From Bacillota bacterium (GTDB taxonomy: Bacteria > Bacillota > Clostridia > Peptostreptococcales > Anaerovoracaceae): 21,114 nucleotides of DNA. The DNA is taken from positions 1 to 21,114 of the forward strand of contig JAQSXD010000014.1 of the NCBI GenBank assembly GCA_029266295.1. Direction: 5' to 3'. Position 1 is the first letter of the stretch, and the number at the start of each line of letters is the position of its first letter. Under the pieces are notes generated by a model. It was not told the origin of the DNA. It saw nothing but the letters and a program-made list of their open reading frames with translations, and did no database searches. Of this stretch, positions 14,673-20,290 are shown one piece after another. Position numbers and translations under genes: made by a program.

Positions 14673-14717
14673 TCTATTATCTTCTCCTTTAATCTGTTCT
14701 AATACGCGCGACTCCCG

Positions 14718-15770
14718 TTAAAATATCTTCATAAACAACCAAGTCATCAGGAAACCAATGAGGCCGCAGCCCGGGAAGGTCAGGATCCACGCGGATACCA
14801 TTTCTCTGACGACACCCCAGTTTACGGAAGAAAGCCTCTTCGCAGCTCCAACCCCCATAATCGAAGTGGTCTTTGTATGGGTTGTGCTTACCGGCAGGCC
14901 GAAAGTCGAAGCGGTAAACAAGCAAAGCACCGCAGCCAAATCTGCGGCAAATCCCTGATGTTTCTCAAGCTTTACCATGTCCATTCCTACAGACTTGATA
15001 ATGCGGTATCCTCCGATGGAGGTTCCCAGCGCCATAATCATAGAGCAAAGCACCATCAGCCAGATCGGAATTTGAAATTCCACTACGTTGCTGTTTCCCT
15101 GAGACAAGAAGATGCCAAGCAGAAATACGCCCATAAACTTTTGACCATCCTGTGCGCCATGCATGAATGCCATACCTGCTGCTCCTGCAACCTGCGCATT
15201 TTTAAAGACAAAATAGGTCTTTCTTCTGTCTGCTCCGGCAAAGATCTTCTCAATGGCTTTTACAACGATCCATCCGGCTCCGAAGCCCATGCAAGTCGAA
15301 AGGATCAGCCCATAAACAACCTTAACCCATTCACCAGGGTTGATGCCGGACATACCGCCCTGCAATGCAATGGCTGCTCCCGAAATTCCTGCGATCAGCG
15401 CATGGCTTTCGCTGGTCGGAATTCCGAACCACCAAGCTGCCGTTGCCCAAAGCACGATGGCAAACATCGCTGCACAAAGAGCAACCAGCGCATCCCCCGA
15501 ATTTCCTCCGAAGTCTACCATTTTATAAATGGTCTGCGCTACTGTGGCATTGAATATTGTCATAATAAATACGCCAAAGAAGTTGAATACCGCCGCCATC
15601 AGAATTGCGGCCTTGGGTCCCATGGAACGTGTGGAGACACACGTAGCGATCGCATTGGGGGCATCGGTCCATCCATTGACCAGAATAACGCCCAATGTCA
15701 GTATGGTAGTAACCACAAGAGCCGGATTCGAAAATAATTGGTCGATAAAATCAACAAGTAAAACTGTCAT
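14718..15770 (-). CDS. pit: Inorganic phosphate transporter, Pit family
   Basis: Integral membrane cation-phosphate symporter of 350 residues. The two Pit signature repeats are visible: NGWTDAPNAIATCVSTRSMG (about residues 32-51) and, in the second half, STFGLPVSTTHTKTTSIMG. WWFGIPTSESHALIAGISGA lies in between. Around ten hydrophobic helices can be traced. AGGAGG at 15777-15782 precedes the ATG. A promoter with TTGTAA, 17 bases and TGGTATGAT lies just upstream. It heads a minus-strand series with DUF47 and probably rph, rdgB and yihY. The coupling ion cannot be told from sequence. Confidence 0.93.
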   Translation of the reverse strand: MTVLLVDFIDQLFSNPALVVTTILTLGVILVNGWTDAPNAIATCVSTRSMGPKAAILMAAVFNFFGVFIMTIFNATVAQTIYKMVDFGGNSGDALVALCAAMFAIVLWATAAWWFGIPTSESHALIAGISGAAIALQGGMSGINPGEWVKVVYGLILSTCMGFGAGWIVVKAIEKIFAGADRRKTYFVFKNAQVAGAAGMAFMHGAQDGQKFMGVFLLGIFLSQGNSNVVEFQIPIWLMVLCSMIMALGTSIGGYRIIKSVGMDMVKLEKHQGFAADLAAVLCLFTASTFGLPVSTTHTKTTSIMGVGAAKRLSSVNWGVVREMVSAWILTFPGCGLIGFLMTWLFMKIF

Positions 15771-15796
15771 TCAATTCCTCCTTTTCAAACGATACT

Positions 15797-15825
15797 ATCA
15801 TACCATTTTTAATAGTGTATTACAA
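15797..15825 (-). promoter_or_regulatory. pit promoter
   Basis: On the minus strand TTGTAA (15825-15820), 17 bases, then TATGAT (15802-15797) preceded by TGG forms an extended -10 sigma-A-type promoter. The predicted start is near 15790, 20 bases before the pit ATG. The nearest 0A-like box ends 8 bases upstream of the -35. Confidence 0.65.
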
Positions 15826-15830
15826 TAATA

Positions 15831-15880
15831 TTTGTCGAAACGCAAGCCTAACCAGTTTGTCGAAATTCAAGTTTTAACCA
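15831..15880 (+). promoter_or_regulatory. Two 25-bp direct repeats containing Spo0A-box-like sequences
   Basis: TTTGTCGAAA...CAAG...TAACCA occurs at 15831-15854 and again at 15856-15880. The shared TGTCGAA (15833-15839 and 15858-15864) matches the 0A-box core TGNCGAA recognised by Spo0A in Bacillus and Clostridium. The repeats lie in the divergent gap between pit and the YmaF-like gene, at about -43 to -49 of the predicted pit start and about 100 bases before the YmaF-like ATG. Spo0A control is inferred from motif match only. AACCA-ATA-TGGTT (15876-15888) and the palindrome GGGCTAGCCC (15909-15918) follow. Confidence 0.5.
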
Positions 15881-15955
15881 ATATGGTTCATCACACATAC
15901 TATGGTAAGGGCTAGCCCAATAGTCCAACGGTTAAAGTAAAAGGAGCTAATCAAA

Positions 15956-16519
15956 ATGTCTTATCAACAAGACAACTACTATCGTCCTCCTTACCCTGAT
16001 AAGGAAGACTGCTACCGTCCTCCTTACCCTGATAAGGAAGACTGCTACCGACCTTCTTATCCTGATAAGGAAGACCACTACTACCGTCCTTCTTATCCCG
16101 ATAAGGAAGACTGCTACCGACCTTCTTATCCTGATAAGGAAGACCACTACTACCGTCCTTCTTATCCCGATAAGGAAGACCACTGCTACCGTCCTCCTTA
16201 TCCAAAAAAACAGACTCACAATCACGAAATTTTAGGCAGTGTCCTAATCGCTGAAGAAAAAAAAGACCCGCATAACCACCGATTTGCCACTGTTTCTGGA
16301 GAAGTGATTCCTTATGGTCCTTGTGATCACGTTCATGAAGTAAAATTCCGCACCGATTTCTTTGAAGATCACTACCATGAATTTTACGGCAGAACTGGAG
16401 GAGCGATCCAGGTAGGCGACCGTCATATCCATTTTCTTGCATCGGTTACCACATTTGTCGATGGTCATAAACACAAATTTCGGGTTGCCACACTGATTGA
16501 AGACCCCATTGGGGATTGA
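15956..16519 (+). CDS. YmaF-family histidine-rich protein with N-terminal Tyr/Pro/Cys tandem repeats
   Basis: 187 residues in two parts. Residues 9-83 are seven tandem copies of YRP(P/S)YPDKED followed by C, HY or HC, so every unit is rich in Tyr, Pro and acidic/basic pairs. Residues 86-187 resemble the YmaF family of Bacillus: THNHEILGSVLIAEE, HNHRFATVSGEVIP, TDFFEDHYHEF and a C-terminal FRVATLIEDPIG. Six HxH motifs lie at 88, 106, 125, 139, 157 and 171, suggesting metal binding. There is no signal peptide or membrane segment. AAGGAG at 15941-15946 gives a 9-base spacing to the ATG. Family function is unknown; the Tyr-rich repeats and the 0A-like boxes upstream make a spore-surface role possible but unproven. 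Confidence 0.85.
   Translation: MSYQQDNYYRPPYPDKEDCYRPPYPDKEDCYRPSYPDKEDHYYRPSYPDKEDCYRPSYPDKEDHYYRPSYPDKEDHCYRPPYPKKQTHNHEILGSVLIAEEKKDPHNHRFATVSGEVIPYGPCDHVHEVKFRTDFFEDHYHEFYGRTGGAIQVGDRHIHFLASVTTFVDGHKHKFRVATLIEDPIGD
15980..16204 (+). repeat. In-frame 33/36-bp tandem repeat array with an exact 69-bp duplication
   Basis: Seven coding units of 33 or 36 bp. The segment 16042-16110 is repeated identically and immediately at 16111-16179 (69 bp, two units). The first two units differ at a single base. Such near-identity indicates recent unequal crossing-over or slippage, so copy number is likely to vary between strains without breaking the frame. Confidence 0.92.
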
Positions 16520-16523
16520 TATG

Positions 16524-16550
16524 AAAAGCCTCGCATAACGCGAGGCTTCT
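16524..16550. terminator. Bidirectional intrinsic terminator
   Basis: AAGCCTCGC (16526-16534) pairs perfectly with GCGAGGCTT (16540-16548) around ATAAC. On the minus strand it is followed by TTTTC, on the plus strand by CTCTT. It sits 6 bases after the YmaF-like stop and 26 bases after the convergent 45-codon gene, so it can serve both. Confidence 0.8.
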
Positions 16551-16575
16551 CTTATTACTTTAGTTGTCATTCAGC

Positions 16576-16713
16576 CTACCGGTTTGTATTCGGTCCCATT
16601 CCTACCTTTTTCGCATTGTGTCCCAAATTTTGACCTTCCACGGTATTGGGAACACCGCCTTCTTTTATTTCATTGCTCTTCTTGTTTCCCAAAGAGCGGT
16701 TCTTCTTTTTCAT
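16576..16713 (-). CDS. Small basic protein of 45 residues, unknown function
   Basis: ATG at 16713 to TAG at 16576. The protein begins MKKKNRSLGNKKSNEIKEGG and ends NAKKVGMGPNTNR; it is rich in Lys, Asn and Gly, has no hydrophobic segment and no Cys. The strongest evidence for a real gene is a GAGGTG Shine-Dalgarno (16721-16726) 7 bases before the ATG that overlaps the pfkB stop codon (16725-16727), giving an 11-base stop-to-start gap and likely translational coupling. A terminator lies 26 bases downstream. The composition recalls small acid-soluble spore or nucleic-acid-binding proteins, but I do not recognise a family and assign no function. Confidence 0.75.
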   Translation of the reverse strand: MKKKNRSLGNKKSNEIKEGGVPNTVEGQNLGHNAKKVGMGPNTNR

Positions 16714-16724
16714 CTGTTATCACC

Positions 16725-17678
16725 TCAAGAATAGAATTCCCTATTCTCAGTCTGATATGCTTCGATCTGCTTCTTATTTTTTACGGCCTCCACAGCGCCT
16801 GCAGCTTCCGTAGACAATGCAGCCGCAGCGGTCGCAAAACTGCCGCAATCCCGAAGACTTTTCCCGTCCAAGGCTGACGCGATAAAGGCTGCAGCAAAGT
16901 TATCTCCTGCTCCCGTAGTATCAATAACTTGCGCAGGATAAGCGGGGAGAAGATATCGCTCCTTTGCATTTTTAATGAAACATCCGTCTTTGCCCAGCTT
17001 AATAATTACATTACCCACACCATTTCGAAGAAGGCAATCTGCCATTTCGTCCGGAGTGTTTTCTCCCGTCAGCAGCCTTGCTTCCTCCAGATTTGGCAGA
17101 AAATAATCAACATAAGGAAGGATCTCCTGAAGATCCTTCATGCCTTCCCCTCCCGTCATGGGAACCATGTCCGCAAATGTTACGGTTTGATGTTCTCTCG
17201 CAGTCTTTACAATTTCAAAAATCGTATCCATATTTCTCAGCTTGCTGGAAAAGATGCTTGCCAGCGACACTGCTCTTGCACTTTTGATCAGGGAAAAATC
17301 AATCTCCTCCGGAAGAAAGCTTCCAGAAACCTTTGTCTGGGTTTTCAGGAACCTTCTTTGACCATCCTGATCAATTATCACGATATTCAGTCTTGTTTCC
17401 GCCTCTGGATCGATCAGCATGCCTTCATAGTGAATTCCTTCCTCAGCGCAACGTTTAACAATCATTTCACCGGCCATATCCTTGCCGATGTGACCTATGA
17501 GGGCTGTTTTTTTTCCGAGCCTGGATAAGATGACAGCTTCGTTGAACGCATCGCCGCCTGTGGTCAGTCGGATCATGTCAACCATCGTGGTTTCACGGTG
17601 AAAAAACTGCTCATCAACAGGACCGACAGGAAGGTCTAGTAACACGACTCCGATACAAACTACATCAAGGCTTTTCAT
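16725..17678 (-). CDS. PfkB-family carbohydrate kinase
   Basis: ATP-dependent sugar or nucleoside kinase of the ribokinase fold, 317 residues. The N-terminal substrate region has MKSLDVVCIGVVLLDLPVGP and TTGGDAFNEAVILSRLGKKT. The C-terminal PfkB signature DTTGAGDNFAAAF holds the catalytic Asp and anion hole, preceded by VIIKLGKDGCF. Substrate cannot be deduced; no sugar transporter or isomerase gene is adjacent. AAGGAG at about 17688-17693 is 9 bases before the ATG. An extended -10 promoter lies 40 bases upstream. A 45-codon gene follows with its ribosome binding site across this gene's stop. Confidence 0.9.
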   Translation of the reverse strand: MKSLDVVCIGVVLLDLPVGPVDEQFFHRETTMVDMIRLTTGGDAFNEAVILSRLGKKTALIGHIGKDMAGEMIVKRCAEEGIHYEGMLIDPEAETRLNIVIIDQDGQRRFLKTQTKVSGSFLPEEIDFSLIKSARAVSLASIFSSKLRNMDTIFEIVKTAREHQTVTFADMVPMTGGEGMKDLQEILPYVDYFLPNLEEARLLTGENTPDEMADCLLRNGVGNVIIKLGKDGCFIKNAKERYLLPAYPAQVIDTTGAGDNFAAAFIASALDGKSLRDCGSFATAAAALSTEAAGAVEAVKNKKQIEAYQTENREFYS

Positions 17679-17717
17679 AATTTCTGTCTCCTTATCTGCT
17701 GCAAATTCTTTTTCATT

Positions 17718-17746
17718 ATTCTACCATAAAAGTACGCTTTCTCTAA
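17718..17746 (-). promoter_or_regulatory. pfkB promoter
   Basis: On the minus strand TTAGAG (17746-17741), 17 bases, then TGG-TAGAAT (17726-17718) is an extended -10 promoter with a weak -35. The predicted start is near 17711, giving a leader of about 33 bases with the AAGGAG site. Confidence 0.5.
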
Positions 17747-17877
17747 CAGCTTTTCACAGAACCATTCAAATATATTTTGCAAAACAAGACAGAATATATA
17801 ACATTAGAATTGCTCTGTTGCTGAATTATTAAACCGGTGTACTCTGCCATAGCAAAAGCTGCAAAAAAATCGGCAGA

Positions 17878-17935
17878 TTGACTTTGAAATTTAGATTGTA
17901 TAAGATTGTATAAGATTGTCTGGAAATGGTATAAT
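17878..17935 (+). promoter_or_regulatory. Arginase promoter region with 10-bp phased repeats
   Basis: TTGTAT (17906-17911), 18 bases, TGG-TATAAT (17927-17935) is a good extended -10 promoter 36 bases before the arginase ATG. A second candidate is TTGACT (17878-17883), 17 bases, TAAGAT (17901-17906). The block between them is a 10-bp repeat, TTAGATTGTA, TAAGATTGTA, TAAGATTGTC (17891-17920). The repeats coincide with the -35 region. No clear ArgR box is seen. The rest of the 292-base gap from 17679 shows no gene. Confidence 0.6.
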
Positions 17936-17970
17936 TTGTTGAAATCGGAATGAAGATTAAGGAGTATCGA

Positions 17971-18870
17971 ATGAGCAAAACGATAGAAAAAATTCATGTA
18001 ATTGGTATGCAGATGGATCTTGGCGCATCCAAGCGCGGTGTAAATATGGGACCTTTGGCCATCCGATATTCGGGGCTGATGGAAAAGCTGGAAGAACTGG
18101 GTTTTTCCGTTTCCGATAAAGGTGATATTCTGGCAGGCGAGCCTGATCCTTCAAATCCTAAGTTAAAGAACTTCAAGCCCATTTTCGAAGCCAACAGAAG
18201 CCTCTTTGAAACAGTCAGCACTTCGCTGAAGGAAGGCGCCTTTCCAGTCATATTAGGTGGAGATCATTCTGTGGCAGCGGGAAGTATTTCCGCAACGAAT
18301 CAGTTCTATAAAAAAGTCGGAATCATCTGGATTGACGCTCATGGAGACTTTAACAACGAAGAAAGTTCTCCCAGTGGAAATATGCATGGGATGCCCCTTT
18401 CCGCAGTGACAGGTTTCGGCCCCGCTTCAATGGTCGCGTTCAGCGGATCGGATCAATATGTAGATCCTCAAAATGTGGTGGTCGTGGGAGGAAGAGACAT
18501 TGACCCCGGCGAGAGAAAACGCATGGCAGAATCCGGAATTCATGTATTCTCCATTCATGATGTGGACCGCCTTGGAATGGCAGAAGTGATGAAACGAGCC
18601 ATTGAGACTGCGGGAAACGGAACCGATGGAATTCACGTCAGCTTTGATGTAGATGCAATCACGCCGCAGGAAGCACCTGGCGTCGGAACTCCTGTCCACA
18701 GCGGACTTACCGTACGAGAAGCGTTTTTGGCAGCAGAGCTAATCGCAGAATCAGGAAAGCTGATCGCGCTGGATATGGTTGAAATTAATCCGATTCTTGA
18801 CGAAAAGAACCGTACCGGAATCCTCGCTTGTGAGCTAATTCTGTCCATGCTAGGCAAAACAGTATATTAA
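17971..18870 (+). CDS. rocF: Arginase
   Basis: Manganese enzyme hydrolysing arginine to ornithine and urea. 299 residues, standard bacterial length. The metal and substrate motifs are all present: GGDHSVAAGS, WIDAHGDFNN, and SFDVDAITPQEAPG followed by the C-terminal DMVEINPILD. The N-terminus has GASKRGVNMGP, typical of Bacillus-type arginase. Though the frame opens at 17950, AAGGAG (17959-17964) is 6 bases before ATG 17971, so I use that start. Downstream, 95 bases on, is an acyl-CoA thioesterase on the same strand with no terminator between. No other arginine or ornithine gene is in view. Agmatinase relatives share the fold, but the N-terminal and C-terminal motifs favour arginase. Confidence 0.93.
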   Translation: MSKTIEKIHVIGMQMDLGASKRGVNMGPLAIRYSGLMEKLEELGFSVSDKGDILAGEPDPSNPKLKNFKPIFEANRSLFETVSTSLKEGAFPVILGGDHSVAAGSISATNQFYKKVGIIWIDAHGDFNNEESSPSGNMHGMPLSAVTGFGPASMVAFSGSDQYVDPQNVVVVGGRDIDPGERKRMAESGIHVFSIHDVDRLGMAEVMKRAIETAGNGTDGIHVSFDVDAITPQEAPGVGTPVHSGLTVREAFLAAELIAESGKLIALDMVEINPILDEKNRTGILACELILSMLGKTVY

Positions 18871-18965
18871 AGTAAAACAGTATATGATATGAAACGATCT
18901 GTTACCACATCATACGATTTGCAAAAACAAATTTGGGTATTATTATTGAAAAGAGAGGTGACAGA

Positions 18966-19418
18966 ATGGATAAACGAACGAAAATTGTGATGAGTCAGGT
19001 CATGCTTCCCAGCCAGGCCAACGTGGCTGGAAATGTCCATGGCGGTGAAATCATGAAACTGATGGATACGGCGGCAGGCGCTGTCGCCAAAAAATATGCC
19101 CGAGGCAATGTGGTGACCGCCCGGGTGGACGAACTGCAATTCCATCTCCCGGTATTTGTAGGCGCAATGGTTACAATGACAGCTACCATTGCCTATGTGG
19201 GCAGGACCTCAATGGAGGTTGTCGTTACCGTTGATGTAGAGGATCTGGAGTCTGATACCCAGCCCATCCGCGCCCTGTCCTCTTACTTCACCATGGTAGC
19301 TTTGGACAAGGCGGGCAAACCGCGGCCCCTTCCTCCGCTACAGCTTGAAACAGAAGAAGAAAAGGTACTTTATGAAGAAGCAAAACGCAAGCGAGAAGGC
19401 TTGCGCTGCAAATGCTAA
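18966..19418 (+). CDS. Acyl-CoA thioesterase (hotdog fold, BACH/YciA-like)
   Basis: Hydrolyses acyl-CoA to free fatty acid and CoA; chain length preference unknown. 150 residues, one hotdog domain: MSQVMLPSQANVAGNVHGGE with the active-site Asn/His-Gly-Gly region, the long helix IMKLMDTAAGAVAKKYA, then RVDELQFHLPVFVGAMVTMT and the strand VGRTSMEVVVTVDVEDL. GAGAGGTG lies 5 bases before ATG 18966; a longer frame from 18933 is less likely. The C-terminus ends in a Cys-Lys-Cys. The gene converges with tyrA 22 bases away with no visible terminator. The upstream gap repeats AAAACAGTATAT from the arginase end (18857-18868 and 18875-18886). Confidence 0.88.
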   Translation: MDKRTKIVMSQVMLPSQANVAGNVHGGEIMKLMDTAAGAVAKKYARGNVVTARVDELQFHLPVFVGAMVTMTATIAYVGRTSMEVVVTVDVEDLESDTQPIRALSSYFTMVALDKAGKPRPLPPLQLETEEEKVLYEEAKRKREGLRCKC

Positions 19419-19440
19419 CGAAGTAGCATCAATTTTATAA

Positions 19441-20274
19441 TCAACCGTCGATCAGGATCTTGCGTTCTGTTCCTTCATGGAGCAGATTCCAAAGATCCTT
19501 TTCATTTCCTGCCTGAATTGCATCCCTGTATTCCTGCAGCCGCTCGATCATACCATTGATCTCCGCAGCAAGGTTTTCCCGATTGAAAAGGAAAAGCTCA
19601 GACCACATCGTTTCGTTGAGCTTGGCCACCCGACTCAGATCTTTATAGCTTCCTGCAGAAAACCCCTTATGACGAACAGAGGTAGGACTCTTCACATAAG
19701 CACTGGAAACAACATGCGCAAGCTGCGAAGTAAACGCAATGATCTGATCATGCTCTTCCGGCGTCGATATCTGTACATGGTTGAACCCGAGAGACAACCA
19801 AAACTTCTTAAGCTGATCCATATCCTGTATGCTCATATCCCGCTGGGGTGTAAGGATCATGGATGCATGCTTAAACAGGTTCTTCTGAGAATGCTCAAAT
19901 CCTGAATATTCAATCCCAGCCATGGGATGCCCCCCCACATAGACAAATCCCTTTTCATCAGCGATAGGCTGAATATCTCTGCAAACAGCAGACTTCACAC
20001 CGCAGCAATCAATGACCACGGCACCCTTTTTTAGCTCACTTTGATGTTCCTGAACAAAGCCTACTGCCGCAGCGGGATAAAGCGCAAGGATGACAAGATC
20101 ACATTGCAGCATTACTTCTTCCGTAAGCTTCTCATCGATGGCTTCCAGAAGGATCGCCTTGTAGATGACAGATTCCTGCAGGTCAGTTCCGAAGACTTTA
20201 TGCTCTGTATTTTGTTTGATCGCTTTGGCGATGGAGCCTCCAATGAGCCCCAAGCCGACAATTCCTATATTCAT
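19441..20274 (-). CDS. tyrA: Prephenate dehydrogenase
   Basis: NAD(P)-dependent oxidative decarboxylation of prephenate to 4-hydroxyphenylpyruvate in tyrosine synthesis. About 277 residues with the N-terminal Rossmann motif MNIGIVGLGLIGGSIAKAI, then VIDCCGVKSAV, the substrate-binding GGHPMAGIEYSG and helical SQLAHVVSSAYVKSP. There is no fused chorismate mutase and no C-terminal ACT domain. Two adjacent ATGs (20277 and 20274) follow a GGGGGG run; the second has the better 5-base spacing and starts at the family N-terminus. It begins 16 bases after the DAHP synthase stop, so the two form an aromatic operon. Confidence 0.93.
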   Translation of the reverse strand: MNIGIVGLGLIGGSIAKAIKQNTEHKVFGTDLQESVIYKAILLEAIDEKLTEEVMLQCDLVILALYPAAAVGFVQEHQSELKKGAVVIDCCGVKSAVCRDIQPIADEKGFVYVGGHPMAGIEYSGFEHSQKNLFKHASMILTPQRDMSIQDMDQLKKFWLSLGFNHVQISTPEEHDQIIAFTSQLAHVVSSAYVKSPTSVRHKGFSAGSYKDLSRVAKLNETMWSELFLFNRENLAAEINGMIERLQEYRDAIQAGNEKDLWNLLHEGTERKILIDG

Positions 20275-20290
20275 CATTTCCCCCCGTTCT

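Noticed and set aside
14877..15737. 286-codon open frame on the plus strand opposite pit
   Set aside because: Antisense to a clear Pit transporter; His/Arg/Ser-rich composition with no domain.
15896..15903. CATACTAT resembling the -10 of sporulation sigma E or F/G promoters before the YmaF-like gene
   Set aside because: No matching -35 (ATA-type or GYATA-type) at the required spacing; kept only as a weak hint.
15980..16204. Possible CRISPR array
   Set aside because: Units are contiguous 33/36-bp in-frame coding repeats with no unique spacers and no cas genes nearby.
15951..16442. Repetitive open frames on the minus strand opposite the YmaF-like gene
   Set aside because: The repeats are produced by the coding array on the plus strand, which has the ribosome binding site and a recognisable C-terminal domain.
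17743..17997. 84-codon minus-strand frame between pfkB and arginase
   Set aside because: Overlaps the arginase start and promoter, AT-driven composition, no ribosome binding site.
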